From assembly GCA_027704905.1 (NCBI GenBank), contig CM050999.1, positions 2,086,847 to 2,150,846 of the forward strand: DNA of 64,000 bases. Direction: 5' to 3'. The notes beneath the pieces were generated by a model. It was not told the origin of the DNA, made no database searches, and was given only the letters and a program-made list of their open reading frames with translations. Origin of the DNA: Muraenolepis orangiensis. Lineage: Eukaryota; Chordata; Actinopteri; Gadiformes; Muraenolepididae. The translations under genes and the position numbers were made by a program. Of the stretch, positions 43,025-52,449 are shown in pieces (the first letter of the stretch is position 1; each line of letters starts with the position of its first letter).

Positions 43025-46000
43025 TAATAATAATAATAATAATAATAAATTTCATTTGTATTGCACTTTACATTTGAAACAAACCTCAAAGTGCTACAGT
43101 ACATAATAAAAAAAAAAAAAAGATAAAGAAAACCATTTGCAAGAATCACAGGTTAAAAAAACAAGTTTAAAAACACGTTTTAAAAAGGAGAGGCAGGGTT
43201 ATTAAAACCGGCTTAAAAAGCTAACCAAATGCTTTGTTAAAATGGTAGGTTTTTAGTGAGGAGCTCTGAGATGGTCTGGGAGTGAGTTCCACAGCCGGGG
43301 GGCAGCTGCACAGAATGCTCGATCTCCCATAGTGCGGAGGTTGGTGCGCCGTTCCTTCAGCCTGTTGGTATTTCCCGAGCGGAGGCTGCGGGTGGCGGTT
43401 TGTGGTTCGATCAATTCCTTGAGGTAGGGGGGGGCATTTCCGTGGATACACTGGTGTGTTAACAGGGTGATTTTGAATTCTGTCCGGGAGGAGATGGGAA
43501 GCCAGTGCAGTGATTTGAGAATGGGGGTGATGTGCTCGTATTTGCGCACTCTCGTCAGGATCCTAGCAGCGCTGTTCTGTACGTATTGGAGCTTTTGAAG
43601 GCTCTTGCTAGGGATCCCGACGAGAAGTGCGTTACAGTAGTCCAACCTGGAGGAGACAAAGGCGTGGACCAACTTTTCGGCGTCAGGAAGAGTGAGGGTG
43701 GGGCGGAGTTTAGCTATATTTCTAAGGTGGAAGAAGGATGTTTTGCAGAGGTGTTTGATGTGGGTCTCATAGTTGAGGCAGGGGTCCATTTTGACGCCCA
43801 GGTTGGTGACAACTGATGAGAGGGGAAGGTCCTGGTTGGAGAAGGTGATGCTTGTTATGGGGGATGATTTAACTTGGTGTGGGGTGCCGATGAGAATGGC
43901 CTCGGTTTTGGAGCTGTTGAGTTGTAGAAAGTTTTGTTTCATCCACGCCTTTATCTCCTCCAGGCAGATGGTGATTGTGGATGAAGGTGATGGTGACGGA
44001 GATGACAGTGGGACTGCAGAGCGGGGGGGACAGGGGGGGTCCATTTTTATGTAGAGCTGTGTGTCATCAGCATAGCAATGGAATGATAGTCCATGCCTGC
44101 TGATGACACGGCCGAGGGGGAGCATATACAGGGTGAATAGGGTGGGGCCAAGCACGGATCCTTGGGGTACACCACAAGTGACGGGTTGGGTGGGGGAATG
44201 AGCACCTCCCATGGAGACACACTCAGTCCTTCCGGTCAGGTAGGACCGGAACCAGTCCAGGGAGGTGTCACAGAGTCCGATGGTGGAGTGGAGACGATTG
44301 AGGAGGATGGTGTGATCAACAGTGTCAAAAGCTGCAGTGAGGTCCAGGAGGATGAGGAGGGAGGGGGAGCCATTGTCAGAAGCAGTGAGGATGTCGTTGG
44401 TGACCCTGACCAGTGCTGTTTCAGTACTGTGAGCGGAGCGGAAACCAGACTGGAATTTTTCGGAGATGTTGTTGTTGTTGAGGTGGTGTTGCAGTTGGGT
44501 GGCGACTATTTTTTCCAACACTTTGGAGAGGAATGGTAGGTTAGAGATGGGCCTGTAATTTGCGAGAACGTCCGGGTCTAAGGTGGGTTTTTTGAGGAGG
44601 GGAGTGATAATGGCCGTTTTTAGAGCTGATGGAACGTGACCGGACTGTAGAGAATGGTTTATTGCTTTGGTGATCAGGGGGCTTATGGCTTGGATGTGTA
44701 ATTTTACCAGGGCTGTGGGAAAGGGGTCCAGGGTGCATGTGGAAGGCTTCATCCGGCGGATGGTATCCTCAACCTCTTGCTGCGTGGTGGGAGAAAAGCA
44801 GCAGAGAGGCTGGGAGGCCCCAGACTGTGGGATGGCAGTTGGAGCAGATGGAGTGGGGGGGCCGGAGAGAGAGGAACGGATAGTGTCAACTTTCGTTTTG
44901 AAGAAGACCATGAAGTTGTTGCACTGTTCTGCAGTGATGGCTCTGTTTGAGGGGGGTTGAGGTTTTAGGAAGTGATTTATGGTTGAGAAAAGCTGTTTTG
45001 AGTTGCCGGGACTGTTATTGATGATGTTTGAGTAGAAGTTGGACTGAGCGTCTCTGAGGGACTTAGTGTAGGCCTTTTGGTGTTCCCTGTAGGCCATTTT
45101 ATGAACCGTGAGCCCTGAGGTCTTGAGCCGCCGTTCCAGGACACGCCCAGCAGCCTTCATTTTCCGCAGCTCGCTGGTGAACCATGGAGCTGAGCGTGAG
45201 AATGTGACTGTTCTTGATTTTATTGGGGCGTGAATGTCAAGGAGCCTGCTCAGGGATTGGTTGTAGTAGTCCACCGATTCATTTGCTGATGAATGGGTTG
45301 CAGAGGCGAGATGATGGAGGTCCAAGGTCAAGGTGTCCGGGTTGATGTGTTTGAAGTTTCTGAAGTGGATTTCACGCTTGGGTTTGGTGTGGGAGGGTGG
45401 AAATGGCAGTTCCATGGAAATGACCTTGTGGTCGGACACGCCCATTTCGTAAACTAGTATGTTACTAACCGGGGCTGAGTCAGTGATAACTAGGTCTAAT
45501 GTGTGCCCCTTTATGTGTGTGGGGACATGGATGTGTTGTGAGAGGTTAAGGCAGTCCAGTAGTTGTAAAAACTCAGATGCAAAAGGGGAGGAGGGGTTGT
45601 CTACGTGGATGTTCACGTCACCGAGAATTAGGATGTTGGGGGATGTAGTGCAGAGTGATGTGAGGAGGTCGTGTATTTCCGAGATGAAAACTGAATTTGG
45701 TTTCAGTTTGGGTGGGCGGTAGATGAGTAGTATTGTAAGATTGAAAGGTGGTTTACATTTGACTGCAAGGCATTCAAATGAGGATGGTGGGGGGAGGGGG
45801 AGAGATGTTAGTTCCAGCTCATTTTTGTGAAAAATGGCTAAGCCACCACCCACCCGCCCAGTGCTGCGTGCTTTTTGAATATAGCTATAGCCGGGAGGAC
45901 AGGCTTTATTCAAAGTTGAATAAACCTCATGTGGGTGGCAGGTCTCTGTGAGGCACATGAGGTCTAAGTCCTTGTCCAGTATGTGTTCATTTATGAGTGA

Positions 46001-46599
46001 TGATTTAAGTGTGAGGGATTGTGTGTTGAAAAGTTCCAGTTTAACTGTTGGTGAAATGATGAATCTCTGTAGTGGTCGTAGTACACGGAGATCCACTCCT
46101 CGTTTTCCATGTAGATCCATTCCACATTTTCCATTGAAATCCACTCCATGTTTTCCATGCAGCTGCCTGGTCTGCGGCACTCTCGCGGTGTTTCCAGTGT
46201 TACATACCAGAGGAGCGTCAGAGCTCTGATGACACGTCACAGTAGCGACGGTGCGAACAGCTGTGTGGAAGGAAGGAATATGGTGGCCGGGCAGCAGGTA
46301 AACAAACTGACGGCGGGTGCTTCTGTGGATGTAGCGTGGTCGGCGAAGGAGTCCAAGTTTTTTGATGAATGAAACACACGCTGGGATGGTGTGTTTATTT
46401 AGTTCCAGTAGGCGCGAGATGGAATATTGCTGCATCATACCGGTCAGGATGTAAGTCCTGAACAGTTTTAGCCGTTTGCTAGGCTAACCGGCGCGCTGGG
46501 GGCTGCTGGCTGGCAGCCGGCTGGCTGTGGAGAGTAGTGCGGTCCCAGGCAACGAAGGCCTAACCGCTCCGGGGCTGAGGGGCAGCCCAGGATAGAATC
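43025..46599 (-). mobile_element. Full-length L2 LINE, apparently intact
   Basis: A 3575-bp element in minus orientation flanked by a perfect 7-bp target duplication TCGCACA (43018-43024 and 46600-46606). It has a 5' UTR of about 160 bp, a single long open frame, a 3' UTR with the L2 tail motif and an (ATT)n-type end. This is the best preserved non-LTR element in the window and a candidate for recent or current activity. Confidence 0.95.
43253..46438 (-). CDS. L2 endonuclease-reverse transcriptase (ORF2-type)
   Basis: 1061 codons without a stop. The N-terminal ~130 residues have no recognised domain and contain three GKxGxDxxGK-like repeats. The APE-type endonuclease follows, with FNTQS (about 136), CLTET, GDVNIHVD (about 271) and SDHK (about 334). 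The RT has NYRPISNLP (about 629), GVPQGSVLGP (about 757) and the catalytic YADDTQLYI (about 787), ending in the L2-conserved RLWNSLPDHLRAP. It nicks target DNA and primes cDNA synthesis from element RNA. All catalytic motifs are present. The start could be this Met or a nearby downstream one. Confidence 0.92.
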   Translation of the reverse strand: MMQQYSISRLLELNKHTIPACVSFIKKLGLLRRPRYIHRSTRRQFVYLLPGHHIPSFHTAVRTVATVTCHQSSDAPLVCNTGNTARVPQTRQLHGKHGVDFNGKCGMDLHGKRGVDLRVLRPLQRFIISPTVKLELFNTQSLTLKSSLINEHILDKDLDLMCLTETCHPHEVYSTLNKACPPGYSYIQKARSTGRVGGGLAIFHKNELELTSLPLPPPSSFECLAVKCKPPFNLTILLIYRPPKLKPNSVFISEIHDLLTSLCTTSPNILILGDVNIHVDNPSSPFASEFLQLLDCLNLSQHIHVPTHIKGHTLDLVITDSAPVSNILVYEMGVSDHKVISMELPFPPSHTKPKREIHFRNFKHINPDTLTLDLHHLASATHSSANESVDYYNQSLSRLLDIHAPIKSRTVTFSRSAPWFTSELRKMKAAGRVLERRLKTSGLTVHKMAYREHQKAYTKSLRDAQSNFYSNIINNSPGNSKQLFSTINHFLKPQPPSNRAITAEQCNNFMVFFKTKVDTIRSSLSGPPTPSAPTAIPQSGASQPLCCFSPTTQQEVEDTIRRMKPSTCTLDPFPTALVKLHIQAISPLITKAINHSLQSGHVPSALKTAIITPLLKKPTLDPDVLANYRPISNLPFLSKVLEKIVATQLQHHLNNNNISEKFQSGFRSAHSTETALVRVTNDILTASDNGSPSLLILLDLTAAFDTVDHTILLNRLHSTIGLCDTSLDWFRSYLTGRTECVSMGGAHSPTQPVTCGVPQGSVLGPTLFTLYMLPLGRVISRHGLSFHCYADDTQLYIKMDPPCPPRSAVPLSSPSPSPSSTITICLEEIKAWMKQNFLQLNSSKTEAILIGTPHQVKSSPITSITFSNQDLPLSSVVTNLGVKMDPCLNYETHIKHLCKTSFFHLRNIAKLRPTLTLPDAEKLVHAFVSSRLDYCNALLVGIPSKSLQKLQYVQNSAARILTRVRKYEHITPILKSLHWLPISSRTEFKITLLTHQCIHGNAPPYLKELIEPQTATRSLRSGNTNRLKERRTNLRTMGDRAFCAAAPRLWNSLPDHLRAPH

Positions 46600-46606
46600 T
46601 CGCACA

Positions 46607-46933
46607 GTAGCGCTGACATAACAGTTCTTTCCCTCCAGGTGGGAAAGGGCAGTGTGGAGGGCCATGGCAATTGCTTCGTCCGTGGATCTATTTTGACAAT
46701 ATGCAAATTGCCATGGGTCCAGCGTGGCAGGTAACACGGAGCAAATAAAAGTCCTTCACCAACCTCTCGAAGCATTTGCTAACGATCGAGGTGAGGGCTA
46801 CAGGTCTATAGTCATTCAGGCATGTTACCATGGGTTGTTTAGGGACAGGCACGATGGTGGACATCTTGAAGACCGCGGGGACAACAGCCTGGGACAGGGA
46901 GAGGTTGAAGATGTCTGCAAAAACTCCTGCCAA
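46607..46933 (-). pseudogene. Rex1-type RT, 5' part
   Basis: Two frames carry VPAVFKMSTIVPVPKQ, NDYRPVALTS and LDPWQFAYCQNRSTDEAI, which together form the RT N-terminal part. A frameshift lies between VKDF and LPAT near 46740. The right boundary of the L2 target duplication falls inside the codons following KNCYV. Confidence 0.85.
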
Positions 46934-48621
46934 CTGGTCTGCGCATGCTCTAAGGAAGCGGCCCGGGATGTCGTCGGGGCCACCTTACGGATGTTCAGCC
47001 GCTTGAAGGTGCGGTGCACATCCGCCTCCAAAATGCGCAGCTGGCTGGTCTCCTCAGGCGGCGCTGGCTTCGGCGGGTTGCCGTTTACATCGAACCGAGC
47101 AAAAAAAGTATTTAGCTCTCCTGGGAGGGAGGTAGAGGAGTTCTCTACACAACTGGTTCTCCCTCTGAAGTTCGTTATCGTCTGCAGCCCCTGCCACATA
47201 CCCCTCGCATCGTGGTTCTTGAATTTATCTTCCACTCTGTCCTTGTACTCCCGCTTGGCAGTGACGATGGTCTTACGGAGTTCGTAACGGGCTCTCGTAT
47301 ATTCCTCCGTATTCCCGGAGCCAAAGGCGGCGTTACGCGCATGTAGGGCAGCGCGAACATCGCCGTTAATCCACTGGATCACTGGTTTCTGGTTGGGATA
47401 TATCCGAACCGACTTGGTCAGAACAACGTCATCTATGCACTTCTTGATGGACCCGGTGCCCGACGACGCGTACTCGTTGATGTTATTGTCCGAGGCGACG
47501 CGGAACATGTGCCAGTCAGCGTGATTAAAACAATCCTGCAGCATAGAGTCTGATTGGTCCGACCAGCATTGGACCTCCCTCACAGCGATCGGTTGCTGCT
47601 TCAGTCTCTGCCTATAGGCGGAGAGTAGCTGGATAGAGCGGTGGTCTGATTTGCCGAACGGTGGGCGGAGGAGGGCCTTGTAGCCATCACGGAAGGGAGT
47701 GTAGCAGTGGTCGAGGATCCGCTCGCCCCGTGTGTTGCTCGTTATGTGTTGGTAGAACTTCGGGAGAACCTTCTTCAGGTTCGCCTTGTTGAAGTCCCCC
47801 GCCACGATAAGAGCAGCCTCGGGGTGTGCCGACTCCTGTTCGCTGATAGCCCCGTACAGTTCCTTCAGTGCTGTGTCCGTGTTGGCTTGTGGGGGAATGT
47901 AAACAGCGGTCACGGTTACCGCTGTAAACTCCCGAGGTAGCCAGTGTGGACGGCACATAAGCATCAGGTACTCCAGGTCCGGGGAACAGAAAAACTTGAG
48001 GGGATGTACATGACTTTGGTTGCACCAAGATCTATTTATCATGAGACATACCCCCCCTCCGCGATCTTTACCGGAGAGAGCCTTTGTTCTGTCCGCCCGG
48101 TGGACAGAAAAGCCCGTCGGCTCGATAGCTGCGTCGGTAACCCCCTCCGACATCCATGTCTCCGTAAGGCAGATGATACAATTGTCCTTAGTTTCCCGGT
48201 GGAATTGAATACGAGCCTGTAGCTCGCTTAACTTATTGTCCAGAGACACACAGTGTCTCTGGACAATGGTGGGTAGTGGGGGGCGATCGGATCGACGTCT
48301 CAGCCTGACTAGCACGCCGGCTCGCTTCCCTCGCTTCCTCCGGCGACGCTTGCGTGCAATCGTGCCCAAGATGGTCGGAGATAATCCAGCTGTGACTTCG
48401 GGCGGGACGTCCGAGTCGAAAGATTGAAAAAACTCCGGTAGGCGGCGAACGACTGACGATCTGATCTCCCGAAGTGTGCAAAAGTTATAAGTGAACGTGC
48501 TGCTAACTTCCTGAACTAAAATAGTTGCGATAAAAAGAATAAATAACAAAAAAACTGCGTCGTCGTGCGGGAGCTCGCAACACGGCAGCCATCTCGTATG
48601 GCGCCATACTCCAAACTCCAT
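46825..48621 (-). pseudogene. Rex1-type endonuclease region
   Basis: A 598-codon frame. After a non-LINE-like leader and a basic RKRRRRKRGKR patch, the APE endonuclease shows CLTETWMSEG, VAVYIPPQ-like strands, VAGDFNKANL and GKSDHRSIQ. A helical linker leads to the RT. A frameshift near 46960 takes the frame out before the RT. The first ~60 codons probably lie in flanking DNA. Confidence 0.85.
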
Positions 48622-48639
48622 ACGCCATACTCCTCCTCC

Positions 48640-48820
48640 CCTTCCCTCCCCTCTCTTCTCTCCTCCCCTCTCCCCTCCTCCTCTCCCCTCCTCCTCTCTC
48701 CTCTCCTCTCCTCTCCTCTCCTCTCCTCTCCTCTCCTCTCCTCTCCTCTCCTCTCCTCTCCTCTCATAAAAGTGTATATATGTATATGTATATACATATA
48801 TATGTATATATATATCATTT
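48640..48820. repeat. (CTCCT)n and (TA)n tracts
   Basis: (CTCCT)n, about 130 bp at 48640-48768, then TATA-rich repeats to 48820. Confidence 0.96.
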
Positions 48821-49156
48821 GAATTTGAAGAATCAATGAGGTGTTTTTGTAGTCTATATTATGTTATTTAGTAAAACACGTGAGCTTGTTTAAATGCTCT
48901 GAATAAATGATTCTTCACAAACACCACAAGCGTACATGATATATCTTTATTAATATTTGTGTTAAACATACAAATCGTATCGAGGCAGAAGAAAATCAAA
49001 AGACAGTGCTGGACAAGCTCTAAAAGAGACCTGGTCATCTAATAATATTGAATAAATAAAGTTGTTAAAACAATAAATAGAAGAAATGTTATTAATAGGA
49101 GCCTTCTATAATGCAGGCTATGGGATATGGACTTCTGTAGGGGAAATTCACAGGGA
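48821..49156. other. Unassigned AT-rich sequence downstream of the her8-like gene
   Basis: No coding frame. A minus-strand ATTAATAAAG lies near 48950 and could be a polyadenylation signal for the minus-strand gene if its transcript runs through the L2 fragment. Not demonstrable from sequence alone. Confidence 0.35.
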
Positions 49157-49633
49157 AAGGGCGTTTCAGCCCACCTAGAACCATACCATCTACATCACTG
49201 ACCTCCTTCAGGAGTACGCCCCCTCCCGCACCCTCCGCTCTTCCTCCATTGGACTTCTCACCGTCCCCCGCTCACGCCTCAGCACCATGGGTGCTCGAGC
49301 TTTCAGTTGCTCGGCTCCCAGACTCTGGAACTCCCTGCCATTACACATCCGACAGTCTGATTCTATAACAACCTACAAAACCCAACTAAAAACCCATCTG
49401 TTTAAACTGGCTTATCCCTTATGAACGGTACCATCTTTCTTCCTTTCTTCATTTTACTTCCTGTTGTTTTTCTTGTTTTAAACCCTGCAGACACTTTGTG
49501 AAGTCCACTGTTTTTTACTTTTTTTATATTTTTATAATTTTCATTTGACTGTAGCATACATGCTCTGTAAGGTGTCCTTGGGTGTCTTGAAAGGCGCCGA
49601 ACAAATAAAATGTATTATTATTATTATTATTAT
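49157..49633 (+). mobile_element. 5'-truncated L2-type LINE, 3' end only
   Basis: The last ~80 RT codons (SCSAPRLWNSLPLHIRQS ... KTHLFKLAYPL, then a stop) and a 3' UTR ending GGCGCCGAACAAATAAAATG with (TTA)n. A family distinct from the L2s at 9.7 and 43 kb. It lies just downstream of the her8-like stop codon. Confidence 0.85.
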
Positions 49634-49756
49634 ATGGAAACCCCACATATCTATAAGATACATAACGGAGGAGGAGGCCTACAAACAACAAACTCAAAGG
49701 GAGAATCGACAACCTTGTCAACATTGTCCACATCGCCAAGTCAAGTCCACCAGTTT

Positions 49757-50880
49757 TCACCAGGGCCTCCACATCTCCAACAGCGCCCTCTCCTGGGCAC
49801 TGGCCCCGTGGCCCCCGGGGAGGCCCGCCCTCCCCTGGCCCGGGAGCAGTGGAGCGGGCCCAGGGGAGGACCCGGGGATGGACCGGAGCAGGTGGCGGAG
49901 CAGCCGGGAGCCCAGGCTCTGGTCCATCCAGGCGCAGGTCAGCAGCGTGTCGTGGACCTCGTGGATGCACCGGATGTAGCCCGTGCTGTACTTCTGCTGC
50001 GCCGCCGGGCCGAGCGCGGGATCTGCTGAGGTTAAACGCGGGAGATGGTGTTATTAGTTTTGGTTGGTTTTGCAAGGGTCCACAGCCCCCCCTGCTGGTC
50101 ACAGCAAAGCATTACTTTTACTCGTTATTTAAAAATAAAACAAAGTGGTACTACAATTGCTGTCTTGTGTAGCCTCAGACTACTTTTCTATTCTAATGTT
50201 ACATACATGGGGTTTAATAATACAATCGTTAGTTTGAGAATACACGGTCAATCTACGCTCTTAGCATGACTGTCTATTGCCCTCTACTGCCCAAAATAAA
50301 TCAATGAAAGCATGTGTAGGAAGACACTTGCATGAATTAACAGTCTGAGTTAAGTTGGGTTGAACTCACTTTATAGTAAGTTAAGTCTCTTACCATTAAG
50401 TTTATGACTCTGGATGTTCTGCAGGTGTTCACTGTCATCTCTAGGATGTCCGCTTTCTCAAGTTTGGATTGCTGTCAAGAGAATATAAAAGCTATATAGG
50501 TTACACATTCAAATACAAGAACATACTTATATTTATATTAGAACATACTTATATTTATATAAGAACATACTTATATTTATATTAGAACATACTTATATTT
50601 ATATAAGAACATACTTAGATTTATATTAGAACATACTCACGTCTAGACTAAACGCCCCGATCACCGTCTCCTTCAGCTGATCCAAACAATGGTTTATCCT
50701 CTCTCTCCTTTTTCGTTCAATCACTGGTTTCCTCAACTGCGTGAAGGCAACACGTTAGAGAAGATGAGATGTGGGAAGTGGGCGTTGGGCATGTGTGATG
50801 GAGACCGTCTGAGGTACCTTTCTCTCCTCCTCGCCACTCGGGGGTCTCCCCGCGTTGTGCGCCACAGAGAAAGCGGTCAT
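49757..50880 (-). pseudogene. her8a: Her8-like bHLH-Orange gene with a 1-bp frameshift
   Basis: Four exons on the minus strand: 50818-50880, 50641-50736, 50394-50471 and 49757-50022, all with GT-AG junctions. Exon 2 encodes the basic-helix region LRKPVIERKRRERINHCLDQ; exon 3 begins QSKLEKADILEMTV, helix 2. Exon 4 holds the Orange domain (QQKYSTGYIRCIHEVHDTLL) and ends EMWRPW. Exon 3 is one base short near 50436: the frame after MTV is lost, although the next codons read HLQNIQSHKLN in the +1 frame and exon 4 then fits perfectly. Either an assembly error in an otherwise 167-residue gene, or a recent null allele. The her8 assignment rests on ETVIGAF and the helix sequence. Confidence 0.8.
50515..50636. 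repeat. 23-bp tandem repeat in her8-like intron 2
   Basis: About five units of AGAACATACTTATATTTATA plus three bases, occupying most of the intron close to the exon 2 donor. Confidence 0.9.
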
Positions 50881-50966
50881 GTTGTCCCGGTGGAGGTGGT
50901 GGTGGTGGTGTTGTGGCCTGACCGAGTTTCAGCGCGTCTCTAGGCCCTCCGCGCCGCCTCGCGATC

Positions 50967-50996
50967 GTATTTATAGGGGCCCAATTAGCATGTGAA
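50967..50996 (-). promoter_or_regulatory. her8-like core promoter, paralogous to that of hes6
   Basis: The minus strand reads TTCACATGCTAATTGGGCCC followed by CTATAAATAC, about 90 bp before the ATG. Compared with 39793-39821 the TATA box, the spacing and the ATGCTAAT/CACATG element are almost the same. Confidence 0.75.
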
Positions 50997-51000
50997 AGGC

Positions 51001-51552
51001 CCCTGGTGTCTTTGGCCCGGGGTGTTCCCACACAGGGTCGCTCCCAGCGGCCATCTCCCATCCGTCAAGACTGACAGGTCACTGGCTCTGTTCAATAGCA
51101 CACACACACACACACACACATGCACACACAAACAACAGATGTCTCGCCTGAAACCACCCACCTCCTCCTCCTCCTCCTCCATGGCGTTTCCTCCGTCGTT
51201 TTGTTCCTCCTCTTCTTCAGTCACGTGACGCGAGACGCGCGGGTTCTGTCGGCCTTGTCATTCCCATGGAGGAACAAGAGTGTGTCGTTACCGCCGTCCT
51301 CAATGGGGGAGGAAATACAAGACAGCACGGAGGAGGGAACCTTGTGGAACCTTCTGGAACCTTACACTAAAACCACGCAGACGCCAGTATAGCCCGGGCC
51401 TAGACCCCCTGTGGTAGGCCTATGGCTGACATGCAACCGGTTCAGAGGGGTTTAAAATAGGGTTTGAGTTCAACAACACCAAATACAAATTATATTTCGT
51501 GATTTTTAGTTCTACATTTACGATTTTTTATTTTATTAATTTAAGTATACAT
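51001..51552. other. Upstream region of the her8-like gene
   Basis: Unique DNA with (CA)n at 51101-51130 and a (TCC)n-type tract at 51155-51185. No exon was recognised. Ends at the gypsy copy 2 LTR. Confidence 0.45.
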
Positions 51553-51799
51553 TGTGGTGGAACGTTATAGGAACATAATTCACTGTTTGTATTTAGTGTG
51601 TGTTGCACCACGGACCGGTTAGGGTGCGTACCGTGTTGTTGTGGTGGGGTGCTAGCTGGACAGTAGCAAGTAGCAGATGTGTTTCCCCTGTTGTAAAACT
51701 TAATGGAAAATAAAGTGTGGAGTTCCATATTAAACACGCCGCCTCCGACTCCCATTCATCGGCTCTACACTGGTGTCCCCGACGTTTTCGAGATAGATT

Positions 51800-52449
51800 C
51801 CGAAGACATAGTGAACATCGCGTGATCGCGATGTTTATATTAAACTGCCGGAGTTTTGGGAACATGCCGCTACAGCGTGGTTCGCACGCGTGGAGGCACA
51901 CTTTGCCTGCCGCCAGGTCCGTGACGAGGACCTGAAGTATTTTCACGTGGTGGCAGCGCTGGGGAGCTCCACGTCGTCCAGGTTGGTCGGTTTTGTCGCG
52001 GATCCTCCACGCCACGGCAAATATGAGGCGATTAAAGCCCTTCTCCTTAAGACATTTAGCTTATCTGCTAAGGAGAGGGCACGCCAGATTCTGGATATTC
52101 AGAGTTTGGGGGACAGCAAGCCGTCCCAGCTCATGGAGAAGATGCTGAATCTGCTGGGGGGGGAGGATCCCCGGATTTTGTTCGTGGAGACGTTCCTGCG
52201 CCACTTGCCGCCCCGGGTTCAGACGGCGCTGGCCAACACGACCATTACTGAACCCCGCGCCCTGGCTGAGGAGGCTGACCGTTTTTTCCTGGCAACCCAG
52301 CAGGCCATTACTGAACCGCGGCGGTTCCAGGCCGGCGTGGGGACGCGGGAGAATGTTTTTACCACGCGCGGTTCGGGGCCAAGGCGAAGAAGTGCATTGC
52401 TCCCTGCAGCTACAAGCCTCCGGGAAACAAGAGGGCCAGCGCTCGGTAG
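51800..52449 (+). pseudogene. Gypsy copy 2 gag, broken
   Basis: The gag start is destroyed by a rearranged CATCGCGTGATCGC. The capsid region from HFACRQVRDED is otherwise well conserved. A deletion with a short repeat of CCATTACTGAACC near 52300 removes about 25 codons before the Cys/His cluster and shifts the frame. Confidence 0.88.

Larger units (their letters stand above)
41885..48610 (-). mobile_element. Rex1-type LINE, near full-length, split by an L2
   Basis: Endonuclease and RT element in minus orientation: 5' part at 46607-48610 and 3' part at 41885-43017. An L2 insertion lies between, at 43025-46599. The reading frame is continuous across the two flanks once the insertion and one target duplication are set aside. 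The 3' end carries ATAAACTTGACTTTACTTG, the tail type of Rex1. Several frameshifts are present in the 5' half. Confidence 0.9.
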
